NCBI RefSeq assembly: GCF_025244905.1
Contig: NZ_CP104285.1
Location: forward strand, 620,001 to 684,000
Direction: 5' to 3'
Length of the DNA: 64,000 bases
Source: Enterobacter mori
GTDB taxonomy: Bacteria; Pseudomonadota; Gammaproteobacteria; Enterobacterales; Enterobacteriaceae
Positions 19,865-28,042 of the stretch are shown in pieces; the stretch's first letter is position 1; the number at the start of each line of letters is the position of its first letter. The notes beneath the pieces were generated by a model. The model saw nothing but the letters and a program-made list of their open reading frames with translations. It did no database searches and was not told the DNA's origin. Made by a program: the position numbers and the translations under genes.

Positions 19865-20512
19865 ATGTTACAGGTATACCTTGTTCGCCACGGTGAAACG
19901 CAGTGGAACGCCGAGCGACGTATTCAAGGGCAGTCGGACAGTCCTCTCACCGAAAAGGGTGTGCAGCAAGCGTGGCAGGTGGCGGAACGCGCCAGAACGC
20001 TGGGCATTACGCACGTTATCACCAGCGATCTCGGTCGCACACAGCAGACGGCGCGCATCATCGCAGATGCCTGCGGCTGTGACGTCATGCTGGAGCCGCG
20101 CCTGCGCGAGCTGGATATGGGCGTGCTGGAAAAACGCCATATTGATACGCTGACGGAAACGGAAGAGGGCTGGCGTCGCACGCTGGTGAACGGTACCGAA
20201 GATGGCCGTATTCCAGAAGGGGAATCCATGCAGGAGCTGAGCGTGCGTATGCATGCCGCGCTGGCGGAATGCCTGAAGCTTCCTGCGGGAAGCCGTCCGC
20301 TGCTGGTGAGTCACGGGATTGCGTTGGGTTGCCTGGTGAGCACCATTCTGGGCTTACCGGCTTACGCCGAGCGCCGTTTGCGTCTGCGCAACTGCTCCAT
20401 TTCCCGGATTGATTATCAGGAAAGCGCATGGCTGGCGTCGGGCTGGGTAGTGGAGATGGCAGGGGACATTTCGCATCTCGATGCCCCTGCGCTTGACGAA
20501 CTGCAGCGTTAA
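19865..20512 (+). CDS. gpmB: Histidine phosphatase GpmB
   Basis: A 215-residue member of the histidine phosphatase (phosphoglycerate mutase-like) superfamily. The nucleophile is H9 in LVRHGETQWN. SDLGRTQQTARII, ELDMG and LLVSHGIALG (second catalytic histidine) are the remaining core motifs. It was named as a phosphoglycerate mutase, but the family more often acts as a phosphatase; the true substrate is uncertain. Its last 4 bases overlap the rob stop codon region on the other strand. Confidence 0.92.
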   Translation: MLQVYLVRHGETQWNAERRIQGQSDSPLTEKGVQQAWQVAERARTLGITHVITSDLGRTQQTARIIADACGCDVMLEPRLRELDMGVLEKRHIDTLTETEEGWRRTLVNGTEDGRIPEGESMQELSVRMHAALAECLKLPAGSRPLLVSHGIALGCLVSTILGLPAYAERRLRLRNCSISRIDYQESAWLASGWVVEMAGDISHLDAPALDELQR

Positions 20513-21378
20513 CGGCGGATAGGAATCAAGAATTCCATACGCAGATTGATTGGGCCTTCTTCCGGTTTGGCATCCTGCGCCGGGTAGTAGCGCTCAATGT
20601 CCTGACCTTTACGGCGATTAAGATTCAGCATTGGCATGCAGGTCCCGTAAACGGTCAGGATAAACTCCTGAACTCCCGTTCCCAGCCCTTCATACGAGAA
20701 CATCACGTACTCGCCGCCTTCCAGCACGACCGGTTTAGAACCCTGAATATAACCATTCGCCATCTCTGGCGTCAGCGCGGTGGTGTAGAACACCTCCTGC
20801 TCGTCGTCTTTTTCCTGGCTTGGGTGCGTTTCGTTGAGGCCATACAGGATTGGCGGGATCGCCGGTGCGTGGCTCAGGAAGTCGCGCCAGAACTGAACGC
20901 GCATCTGGTGACGGAACTCAGAAATCTGCTCCAGAGAACAGGAGTAGCTCTGGGTTGTGCCGATCAGATGGGTTTCCGGCAGCGCGACAATTTCATATTT
21001 CGGCATCGCGAACTCGCCCAGACGCAGCGGCGGACGCATGCCAAACGAGCTCCAGTCAGGCGAGCGACGATAAAGCGCTGGCGTCAACGAGAACTGTTTT
21101 TTAAAGGCGCGGGTGAACGTTTGCTGCGAATCAAAACGATACTGCAGGGCAATATCCAGAATCGGCCGCGCGGTCAGGCGCAATGCCACAGCAGATTTAG
21201 ATAAACGACGTGCGCGAATATAGGCACCGATAGCATGACCGGTGACATCCTTGAACATCCTTTGCAGATGCCACTTGGAATAGCCTGCTTTAGCCGCCAC
21301 ATTATCCAGTGACAAAGGCTGGTCGAGATGACCTTCCAGCCAGGTGAGCAGGTCGCGAATAATTCCAGCCTGATCCAT
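20509..21378 (-). CDS. rob: Right-origin-binding transcription activator Rob
   Basis: A 289-residue AraC/XylS-family activator of the mar/sox/rob regulon and an oriC-binding protein. The two helix-turn-helix motifs are N-terminal (residues about 8-107: SLDNVAAKAGYSKWHLQRMF and FDSQQTFTRAFKKQFSLTP). The C-terminal GyrI-like effector domain runs from about 120 and contains LPETHLIGTTQSY. The ATG follows AGGAT. Divergent from creA across 211 bp, an AT-rich spacer without another gene. Confidence 0.95.
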   Translation of the reverse strand: MDQAGIIRDLLTWLEGHLDQPLSLDNVAAKAGYSKWHLQRMFKDVTGHAIGAYIRARRLSKSAVALRLTARPILDIALQYRFDSQQTFTRAFKKQFSLTPALYRRSPDWSSFGMRPPLRLGEFAMPKYEIVALPETHLIGTTQSYSCSLEQISEFRHQMRVQFWRDFLSHAPAIPPILYGLNETHPSQEKDDEQEVFYTTALTPEMANGYIQGSKPVVLEGGEYVMFSYEGLGTGVQEFILTVYGTCMPMLNLNRRKGQDIERYYPAQDAKPEEGPINLRMEFLIPIRR

Positions 21379-21589
21379 ATACTATCCTCATCCTTAAAAC
21401 AGCAGGTGCCTGATAACAGGTTAGCGGATAATAGCATTTTTTGATGTTTTAGCATTCAGTGTTTTTTTTGCGCATTAATGCCTTTTATGGCTCGTTTTGG
21501 GCGAATATATTCTAATCCTGTGATCTTGCTACATTTTTGTCTAACGTGTTGAATAATCGCTCAGTGCAATTTTAAAGAATGGTAACAAT

Positions 21590-22060
21590 ATGAAATACAA
21601 GACTTTGATCTTCACCGCGTTGCTGCTGATGGTCGGCCGCGCCGCGCAGGCGGAACAGATTGGTTCCGTCGATACCGTGTTCAAAATGTTTGGCCCGGAC
21701 CACAAAATCGTGGTGGAGGCGTTTGACGATCCGGACGTGAACAACGTCACCTGCTATGTCAGCCGTGCGAAAACGGGCGGTATCAAAGGCGGGCTGGGGC
21801 TGGCGGAAGATACTTCCGATGCGGCGATCTCTTGCCAGCAGGTGGGGCCGGTTGAGTTGAGCGATAAAATTAAAAACGGCAAAGCGCAGGGCGATGTGGT
21901 GTTCCAGAAACGGACCTCGCTGGTGTTTAAAAAGCTGCAGGTAGTGCGTTTCTATGATGCCAAGCGCAACACCCTGGCTTACCTGGCCTATTCCGACAAA
22001 GTGGTGGAAGGCTCGCCGAAAAACGCGATCAGTGCGGTGCCGATTATGCCGTGGCATTAA
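21590..22060 (+). CDS. creA: CreA family periplasmic protein
   Basis: A 156-residue exported protein with a signal peptide (residues 1-21, cleavage after AQA) and a beta-rich CreA domain: [29 protein letters not shown] and [21 protein letters not shown] segments. Function is not established. It heads the creABCD cluster, 14 bp before creB, but CreA is not needed for the two-component system in known cases. Confidence 0.92.
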   Translation: MKYKTLIFTALLLMVGRAAQAEQIGSVDTVFKMFGPDHKIVVEAFDDPDVNNVTCYVSRAKTGGIKGGLGLAEDTSDAAISCQQVGPVELSDKIKNGKAQGDVVFQKRTSLVFKKLQVVRFYDAKRNTLAYLAYSDKVVEGSPKNAISAVPIMPWH

Positions 22061-22074
22061 TTCAGGGATAAACC

Positions 22075-22764
22075 ATGCAACAACCTGTGGTCTGGCTGGT
22101 TGAAGACGAAACCAGTATCGCCGATACGCTGATCTACATGCTTCAGCAGGAAGGCTTCGCGGTAAAGGCGTTTGAGCGCGGTTTACCGGTGCTGGAGGCG
22201 GCGCGGCGGCAGGCTCCGGCGCTCGCCATTCTGGACGTCGGGCTGCCGGACATCAGCGGCTTCGAGCTGTGCCGCCAGCTGCTGGCCCAGCATCCGTCAC
22301 TGCCGGTGCTGTTTCTGACGGCACGCAGTGATGAAGTGGATAAGCTCCTCGGTCTGGAAATGGGCGCTGACGACTATGTCGCTAAGCCGTTCTCTCCGCG
22401 AGAAGTCTGCGCCCGAGTAAGGACGATTTTACGTCGAATGCAAAAATCCGCCGCGCCAGCAGAGACGGTGCGTATCGGGCAGTTTGAACTGAATGAGGCT
22501 GCCGCGCGTATAAGCTGGTGCGGTGAAGCATTGCCCCTGACCCGCTATGAATTCTTGCTGCTCAAAACCTTATTACAGGCGCCCGGGCGAGTCTTTTCTC
22601 GTCAGCAGCTCATGGACAAGGTATGGGGTGAAGATGGCGACAGTTTCGATCGTACCGTGGACACCCACATCAAAACCCTGCGCGCCAAGCTGCGGGCGGT
22701 GAATGAGGAACTGTCACCCATCAGCACCCATCGCGGCATGGGATACAGTCTGGGCCTTTACTGA
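22075..22764 (+). CDS. creB: Response regulator CreB
   Basis: A 229-residue OmpR/PhoB-type response regulator. The receiver domain has the phospho-acceptor D54 (AILDVGLPD), the acidic pair at E10-D11, and K103 (DDYVAKPFSP). A winged-helix DNA-binding domain spans about 130-225 (RVFSRQQLMDKVWGED and DRTVDTHIKTLRAKL). It binds TTCACnnnnnnTTCAC tags; one precedes creD here. It overlaps creC by one base (TGATG). Confidence 0.95.
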   Translation: MQQPVVWLVEDETSIADTLIYMLQQEGFAVKAFERGLPVLEAARRQAPALAILDVGLPDISGFELCRQLLAQHPSLPVLFLTARSDEVDKLLGLEMGADDYVAKPFSPREVCARVRTILRRMQKSAAPAETVRIGQFELNEAAARISWCGEALPLTRYEFLLLKTLLQAPGRVFSRQQLMDKVWGEDGDSFDRTVDTHIKTLRAKLRAVNEELSPISTHRGMGYSLGLY

Positions 22765-24188
22765 TGCGCATTGGGATGCGGTTATTGCTGGGGTACTTCC
22801 TGATCGTGGCCATCGCCGCGTGGTTTGTGCTGTCGATCTTTGTTCAGGAAGTAAAGCCCGGCGTGCGCAGGGCAACCGAGGGCACGTTAATCGATACTGC
22901 GACCTTACTCGCCGAAGTCGGGCGTGAGGATCTTCTTTCGGGCCATGCGCAGCAGGGCAAACTGGCGCAGGCCTTTTCTCAGCTTCATCAGCGCCCTTTC
23001 CGCGCCAATATCGGCGGGATCCATAAAGTCCGTAACGAGTATCACGTCTACATGACCGATGCGCAGGGCCGCGTCGTGTTTGATTCCGCCGGTCTGGCCG
23101 TGGGGCAAGATTACTCGCGCTGGAACGATGTCTGGCTGACGCTTCGCGGTGAATACGGCGCGCGCAGTACCCAGAGCCATCCCGACGATCCAGAGAGCAC
23201 GGTGATGTATGTTGCCGCGCCGGTTGTGGAGCAGGGTAAGATTATCGGCGTGCTGTCGGTCGGGAAACCTAACAGCGCGATGGCACCGGTTATCCATCGC
23301 AGCGAGCGAAGGATCCTGTGGGCAGGCGGAGCGCTGCTCGGCATTGCCCTGCTGATCGGTGTTCTCGTCGCCTGGTGGATCAATCGTTCTATCAGTACGT
23401 TATCGCGCTATGCCGACTCGGTGACCACGGATACGCCTCTCCCGCTACCTAATCCAGGCAGCAGCGAACTGCACAAGCTGGCACAGGCGCTGGAGAATAT
23501 GCGCATTCGCCTGGAAGGGAAAAACTACATTGAACACTATGTCCATGCGCTGACCCACGAGCTGAAAAGCCCCATCGCCGCCATACGCGGCGCGGCGGAA
23601 ATTCTCGCCGAGCAGCCGCCGCCGCAGGTGGCCGCGCGGTTTATCGATAATATTCTGGTGCAAAACGCGCGCATGCAGTCGCTGGTCGAAAAGCTGCTTA
23701 CGCAGGCGCGGCTGGAAAATCGGGTCGAGATCGTGCCGGTCAGTGTCGATGTCGACACGCTATTTACCCGCCTGGCCGACGCGCGTTCGGCGGTTCTGAC
23801 GGCGAAAAATATCACGCTGACGAGCCAAAGCACCTCTCTGTGCGTTGCGGGCGATCCCGAACTGCTCGAACAGGCCCTGGGGAATTTGCTGGATAACGCC
23901 ATCGACTTCACGCCGCCCGGCGGGGAGATTGCGCTGGCCGCGTATGAAGCGCAAACGCAGATCCTGCTCACGGTGACCGATAGCGGAAGCGGTATCCCGG
24001 ATTATGCGCTGGAGCGTATTTTTGAGCGCTTTTACTCCCTTCCGCGTAGCAACGGTTTGAAGAGCAGCGGACTTGGGCTGGCCTTTGTTCAGGAGGTTGC
24101 CCGTTTGCACCAGGGGGGCATTACGTTGCGGAATCGTGATGAAGGGGGCGCAACCGCCACGCTGGCACTTCACCGTCACTTCACATAG
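22764..24188 (+). CDS. creC: Sensor histidine kinase CreC
   Basis: A 474-residue inner-membrane sensor kinase. A first transmembrane helix (about 6-26), a periplasmic sensor of about 150 residues, and a second helix (about 184-206) are followed by a HAMP-like segment. The H-box is HALTHELKSPIAAIRG with phospho-acceptor H265, and the ATPase domain has N (LDNAIDFT), G1 (DSGSGI) and G2 (SSGLGLAFV) boxes. It phosphorylates CreB; in E. coli the pair responds to fermentative growth and minimal medium. Its last codons contain the CreB tag for creD. Confidence 0.95.
   Translation: MRIGMRLLLGYFLIVAIAAWFVLSIFVQEVKPGVRRATEGTLIDTATLLAEVGREDLLSGHAQQGKLAQAFSQLHQRPFRANIGGIHKVRNEYHVYMTDAQGRVVFDSAGLAVGQDYSRWNDVWLTLRGEYGARSTQSHPDDPESTVMYVAAPVVEQGKIIGVLSVGKPNSAMAPVIHRSERRILWAGGALLGIALLIGVLVAWWINRSISTLSRYADSVTTDTPLPLPNPGSSELHKLAQALENMRIRLEGKNYIEHYVHALTHELKSPIAAIRGAAEILAEQPPPQVAARFIDNILVQNARMQSLVEKLLTQARLENRVEIVPVSVDVDTLFTRLADARSAVLTAKNITLTSQSTSLCVAGDPELLEQALGNLLDNAIDFTPPGGEIALAAYEAQTQILLTVTDSGSGIPDYALERIFERFYSLPRSNGLKSSGLGLAFVQEVARLHQGGITLRNRDEGGATATLALHRHFT
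24169..24184 (+). promoter_or_regulatory. CreB-binding tag upstream of creD
   Basis: TTCAC (24169-24173), six bases, TTCAC (24180-24184): an exact copy of the cre tag direct repeat TTCACnnnnnnTTCAC. It lies at the very end of creC, about 60 bp before creD, so creD is probably a CreB target, as in E. coli. Confidence 0.85.
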
Positions 24189-24244
24189 CTTCAAACTGAC
24201 CCCGCATAGCCTCGTTACGCTCTCCTCATCACAAAGGAGACGTA

Positions 24245-25597
24245 ATGATGAAATCCCCCCTGTTCTGGAAAGTGAGCACCCTGCTGGGGTGCATTCTGCT
24301 GCTGTTAGTTCCGTTGTTTATGGTCAGTAATCTCATTTCGGAACGCGAGAGCTACCGTAATGACGTTGAAAACACGCTTCGTCAAAGCACCAGCGGACCG
24401 CAAAAGCTGGTCGGCCCGCTGATTGCCATTCCGATGACGGAGATCTTTTACAAGATAGAGGACGAGAAGAAGGTCGAATACAAGAAAAGGTATATGCATT
24501 TCATTCTGCCGGAATCTCTGGTTGTGGAAGGGAACCAGCGCGTGGAGTCCCGAAATATTGGCATCTACGACGGGCAAATCTGGAACACTGACCTGAAGAT
24601 AAAAGCGCAGTTTAATACCGAAGAGCTTAAGCAGTTGAAAGGGGAAACGATCGCGACAGGGCAGCCGTTTATCGTGACGGGCGTTGGAGACGCACGGGGT
24701 ATTGGCACGGTCAGTATCTCTAAAATCAATGGTGAGGCGCTAAGCGTGGAACCCGGTTCAGGTGTCTACGGGGCGCTTGCTGGGATCCACATCCCGCTGA
24801 CCGACAAAGCGCTGGAAGCCAAAACGTTTGCACTTGAGATGTCACTCAATCTGGCGGGAACCGGCAGTTTTGCGGTGGTACCGGTAGGGCGTAATAGCGA
24901 AATGACGCTCAACAGCAACTGGCCGCATCCGGGCTTTATGGGCAACTATCTGCCGGTTAAGCACAAAATTGGCGAGTCTGGTTTCCAGGCGAACTGGAAG
25001 AGCAGCTGGTTTGCGAACAACCTTGAGAGCTGGTTCAGCGGGAGTGAATCGCCGTCGTGGGAGTCGATCCCCGCCTTTAGCGTCACGATAGCCACGCCCG
25101 CCGATCAGTATCAGTTGACTGACCGGGCGATCAAGTACGCTATTTTGCTGATTGCGCTGACGTTTATGGCCTTCTTTGTCTTCGAAACCTTAACCGGGCT
25201 GCGCCTTCACCCGATGCAGTATCTGCTGGTGGGGCTGTCGCTGGTCCTGTTCTACCTGGTGTTGCTGGCGTTGTCTGAACACGTCGGGTTTACGCCTGCC
25301 TGGGTTGTTGCAAGCCTGGTGGGCGCAGCGATGAACGGAATGTACCTGCAGGCCGTGCTGAAAAGCTGGAAACGCAGCGGGCTGTTTGTGCTGGCACTAC
25401 TCGGGTTGGACGTGGTGATGTGGTTCCTGCTGCGCTCGGAGGATAGTGCGCTGCTATTGGGGTCAGCGGTTCTCGCGCTGGCGCTGTTCGCCGTCATGTA
25501 CCTGACCCGTCATTTCGACTGGTACTCGCTCTCTCAGCCGAAGCTACCTGAGCCACCCGCTGAGCCGGACAACGCCAGGATGCGGATCTGGAAATAA
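24245..25597 (+). CDS. creD: Inner-membrane protein CreD
   Basis: A 450-residue CreD-family membrane protein. One N-terminal transmembrane helix (about 10-28), a large periplasmic domain (about 30-295), and about six C-terminal helices (from AIKYAILLIALTFMAFFVFE to VLALALFAVMYL). Its expression is a reporter of CreBC activity and high levels alter envelope and colicin phenotypes in E. coli; the molecular function is not clear. The first of two adjacent ATGs (GGAG site 6 bases before) matches the E. coli length. A bidirectional terminator follows. Confidence 0.94.
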   Translation: MMKSPLFWKVSTLLGCILLLLVPLFMVSNLISERESYRNDVENTLRQSTSGPQKLVGPLIAIPMTEIFYKIEDEKKVEYKKRYMHFILPESLVVEGNQRVESRNIGIYDGQIWNTDLKIKAQFNTEELKQLKGETIATGQPFIVTGVGDARGIGTVSISKINGEALSVEPGSGVYGALAGIHIPLTDKALEAKTFALEMSLNLAGTGSFAVVPVGRNSEMTLNSNWPHPGFMGNYLPVKHKIGESGFQANWKSSWFANNLESWFSGSESPSWESIPAFSVTIATPADQYQLTDRAIKYAILLIALTFMAFFVFETLTGLRLHPMQYLLVGLSLVLFYLVLLALSEHVGFTPAWVVASLVGAAMNGMYLQAVLKSWKRSGLFVLALLGLDVVMWFLLRSEDSALLLGSAVLALALFAVMYLTRHFDWYSLSQPKLPEPPAEPDNARMRIWK

Positions 25598-25625
25598 AAA
25601 AAACGGCGCAAATGCGCCGTTTTTT
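25594..25625. terminator. Bidirectional terminator between creD and arcA
   Basis: ACGGCGCA (25603-25610), loop AA, TGCGCCGT (25613-25620), with an A-run before and a T-run after. Suitable as an intrinsic terminator for both convergent genes. Confidence 0.9.
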
Positions 25626-25643
25626 AATGCGTTAACTGCGGGA

Positions 25644-26360
25644 TTACTCCTGCAGATCACCACAGAAACGGTACCCTTCGCCGTGGATCGTGGCGATGAT
25701 TTCCGGCGTATCTGGCGTAGATTCGAAATGCTTACGAATACGACGGATGGTCACGTCTACGGTACGGTCATGCGGCTTCAGCTCGCGACCGGTCATTTTC
25801 TTCAGCAGTTCTGCACGGGACTGAATTTTGCCCGGGTTTTCGCAGAAGTGCAGCATCGCGCGGAATTCACTGCGCGGCAGTTTATACTGCTCGCCGTTCG
25901 GGCTAATCAGCGAACGGCTATTGATATCAAGTTCCCAGCCGTTGAATTTGTAGCTGTCTACGCTACGACGCTCTTCGCTGACCGTTCCCAGGTTCATGGT
26001 GCGGGACAGCAGGTTGCGTGCACGAATGGTTAACTCGCGAGGATTGAACGGCTTGGTGATGTAGTCATCCGCACCGATTTCCAGGCCAAGAATTTTATCA
26101 ACTTCGTTATCACGGCCCGTCAGGAACATTAACGCGACGTTCGCCTGCTCGCGCAGTTCGCGCGCCAGAAGAAGGCCGTTTTTGCCTGGCAGGTTAATGT
26201 CCATAATGACCAGGTTGATATCATTTTCAGAAAGGATCTGATGCATCTCTGCGCCATCGGTCGCTTCAAAGACATCGTAGCCTTCTGCTTCGAAAATGCT
26301 CTTTAACGTGTTGCGTGTTACCAACTCGTCTTCAACGATAAGAATGTGCGGGGTCTGCAT
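25644..26360 (-). CDS. arcA: Anoxic redox response regulator ArcA
   Basis: A 238-residue OmpR-type response regulator, partner of the ArcB sensor kinase, repressing respiratory genes under low oxygen. The receiver holds acidic residues E10-D11, phospho-acceptor D54 ([12 protein letters not shown]) and the [13 protein letters not shown] segment. The winged helix spans about 135-234 ([18 protein letters not shown] and [14 protein letters not shown]). It has a long upstream region of 635 bp that contains the small convergent gene yjjY and an FNR-like box, suggesting long-leader or multi-promoter control. Confidence 0.97.
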   Translation of the reverse strand: MQTPHILIVEDELVTRNTLKSIFEAEGYDVFEATDGAEMHQILSENDINLVIMDINLPGKNGLLLARELREQANVALMFLTGRDNEVDKILGLEIGADDYITKPFNPRELTIRARNLLSRTMNLGTVSEERRSVDSYKFNGWELDINSRSLISPNGEQYKLPRSEFRAMLHFCENPGKIQSRAELLKKMTGRELKPHDRTVDVTIRRIRKHFESTPDTPEIIATIHGEGYRFCGDLQE

Positions 26361-26455
26361 GTTTGCTACCTAAATTGCCAACTAAATCGAAACAGGAAGT
26401 ACAAAAGTCCCTGACCTGCCTGATGCATGTCGCAAATTAACATGATCGGCTTAAC

Positions 26456-26596
26456 GTGACTAAAGTACGTAATTGCGTTCTTGATGCACTTTCCATCAAC
26501 GTCAACAACATCATTAGCTTGGTCTTGGGTACTTTCCCTTTGGACCCGACAGTGTCAAAAACGGCTGTCATCCTAACCATTTTAACAGCAACATAA
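26456..26596 (+). CDS. yjjY: Small protein YjjY (46 residues, GTG start)
   Basis: A 46-codon reading frame in the arcA-yjtD spacer, convergent with arcA and thus antisense to its leader. The translation begins VTKVRNCVLDALSINVNN and ends ILTILTAT, almost identical to E. coli YjjY as I remember it, but with GTG instead of ATG. The ribosome site is poor (only TTAAC before the GTG). The function is unknown; preservation of this sequence may reflect the arcA leader DNA as much as the protein. The overlapping minus-strand frame of 61 codons is not a recognised protein. Confidence 0.6.
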   Translation: MTKVRNCVLDALSINVNNIISLVLGTFPLDPTVSKTAVILTILTAT

Positions 26597-26995
26597 CAGG
26601 CTAAGTGACACCGGACACCCAATAAAACTACGCTTCGTTGACATATATCAAGTTCAATTGTAGCACGTTAACAGTTTGATGAAATCATCGTATCTGAATG
26701 CTAGCCTTTGTCACAAATTTTCAATAAACCAACTAGTTGCGGACATTGATTGATAAACAATACGAATCCAATTAAGAATAGGCATTCACACAGTCATTAT
26801 CATTATAAAACATATGGATAATACCTGTCTGTTAACATTCTAACTGATTGTTCATCCACAAAATAGTTTAGCGTTTTTAATTTGTTATGAAACGCTATTT
26901 CGGTGATTTGTGTTGCAATTTTGTAAATTCGTGCTGCGTAATATGTTGAGGCGCATCACATTTTTACCCGCTAACTGCTTAAAAAGAGAGCATAA
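26597..26995. other. AT-rich spacer between yjjY and yjtD
   Basis: Markedly more AT-rich than its surroundings. Apart from the FNR-like box I see no further gene. It should hold the arcA promoters on one strand and the yjtD promoter on the other; the yjtD ribosome site AAGAGAG is at its right end. Confidence 0.6.
26638..26651. promoter_or_regulatory. FNR-like box upstream of arcA
   Basis: TTGACATATATCAA matches the FNR consensus TTGATnnnnATCAA at 9 of 10 defined positions. arcA is FNR-activated in E. coli. It lies about 280 bp from the arcA start, so it fits one of the distal promoters. Confidence 0.6.
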
Positions 26996-27682
26996 ATGCA
27001 TCTGTCGATTGTGCTGGTAGCTCCAGCAAGACCCGAAAACATAGGCGCTGCCGCGCGTGCCATGAAGACCATGGGTTTTACCGATTTACGTATCGTGGAC
27101 AGCACGGCCCACCTGGAGCCTGCGGCACGTTGGGTGGCACATGGTTCAGGCGATATTCTCGATAATATAACCACTTACGCGACGCTTGCTGATGCGCTGC
27201 ACGACATTTCATTTACCGTTGCAACCACCGCGCGCAGCCGGGCGAAGTTCCATTATTACGCCACACCCGCGGAGCTGGTGCCCATGTTGAGTGAGAAAAG
27301 CCAGTGGCTGGAGAAAGCCGCGCTGGTGTTTGGGCGTGAAGATTCCGGGCTGACCAATGAAGAGCTGGAACTGGCGGATGTGCTGACAGGCGCGCCGATG
27401 ATTGCCGATTATCCTTCTCTCAATTTAGGCCAGGCGGTGATGGTCTATTGCTATCAATTAGCATCCTTAATACAAATTCCGCAGCCGCCTGTTACAGGTA
27501 CCGATGAAAATCAGCTGGCTGCACTTCGCGCGCGCGTGGAAAACCTGCTCATGCAGCTGGGTGTGGCTGACGATCAAAAAATGGTCGACTGGCTACAGCA
27601 GCGTTTGGGCCGTCTTGAGCAACGCGACACGGCAATGCTGCACCGTTTGCTGCACGATATTGAAAAAAAATTGGCCGAGTAA
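26996..27682 (+). CDS. yjtD: TrmH-family tRNA/rRNA methyltransferase YjtD
   Basis: A 228-residue SpoU/TrmH-class 2'-O-methyltransferase with a knotted SAM-binding fold. The motif 1 segment is LVAPARPENIGAAARAMKTM, motif 2 ALVFGREDSGLTNEEL, and motif 3 SLNLGQAVMVYCYQL. It is a paralogue of TrmJ; the RNA target is not established. It is the last gene before thrL, matching the end of the conventional E. coli map. Confidence 0.92.
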   Translation: MHLSIVLVAPARPENIGAAARAMKTMGFTDLRIVDSTAHLEPAARWVAHGSGDILDNITTYATLADALHDISFTVATTARSRAKFHYYATPAELVPMLSEKSQWLEKAALVFGREDSGLTNEELELADVLTGAPMIADYPSLNLGQAVMVYCYQLASLIQIPQPPVTGTDENQLAALRARVENLLMQLGVADDQKMVDWLQQRLGRLEQRDTAMLHRLLHDIEKKLAE

Positions 27683-27743
27683 AGTGCTGTCATGCATTTT
27701 TATTATGGTGTAATCATCTGATGCTAAGGGTTGCTTTTGGGGT

Positions 27744-27794
27744 ATTCGGATGAAAATAAATCCGACGGCAGCGGGACGTGAGAGTCATCCGAAT
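27744..27794. repeat. 10-bp inverted repeat between yjtD and the thr promoter
   Basis: ATTCGGATGA (27744-27753) and TCATCCGAAT (27785-27794) form a perfect inverted repeat with a 31-base interior. It lies just upstream of the thr -35 box. It lacks a T-run. It could be a yjtD 3' structure or a binding site; no known role. Confidence 0.5.
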
Positions 27795-27815
27795 TGTGAT
27801 CAAATTAAAAATTCG

Positions 27816-27843
27816 TTGACTTAAGATGCCCGATCCTTTAACC
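27816..27843 (+). promoter_or_regulatory. Promoter of the thr operon
   Basis: TTGACT (27816-27821) and TTAACC (27838-27843) with a 16-bp spacer, the same two boxes and spacing as in E. coli thr. It is about 50 bp before thrL. Confidence 0.7.
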
Positions 27844-27893
27844 CTAAAAGAATACAGCACAGACAGATAATAATGACAGAGTACACAACATCC

Positions 27894-27962
27894 ATGAAAC
27901 GCATCAGCATCAACACCATTACCACAACCATCATCATTACCACAGGTAACGATGCGGGCTGA
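27894..27962 (+). CDS. thrL: thr operon leader peptide ThrL
   Basis: A 22-codon leader peptide starting MKRISINTITTT and ending TTGNDAG, with 6 Thr and 6 Ile codons. Ribosome stalling at Thr or Ile codons when charged tRNA is scarce prevents the downstream terminator from forming. E. coli ThrL, as I recall it, has 21 residues with more Thr and fewer Ile, so the sensing balance is shifted here. It is followed 23 bp later by the attenuator hairpin. Confidence 0.93.
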   Translation: MKRISINTITTTIIITTGNDAG

Positions 27963-27985
27963 CGCGTACAGGAAAAACAAAAAAA

Positions 27986-28017
27986 AGCCCGCACCTGAAC
28001 AGTGCGGGCTTTTTTTT
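27986..28017 (+). terminator. thr operon attenuator terminator
   Basis: AGCCCGCAC (27986-27994), 7-base loop, GTGCGGGCT (28002-28010), then eight T residues: a perfect 9-bp rho-independent terminator between thrL and thrA. Confidence 0.95.
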
Positions 28018-28042
28018 CGGCTAAAGGAAACGAGGTAGAACC

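Noticed and set aside
26437..26622. 61-codon minus-strand frame upstream of arcA
   Set aside because: It is antisense to yjjY, has no recognised homologue, and lies in the arcA leader.
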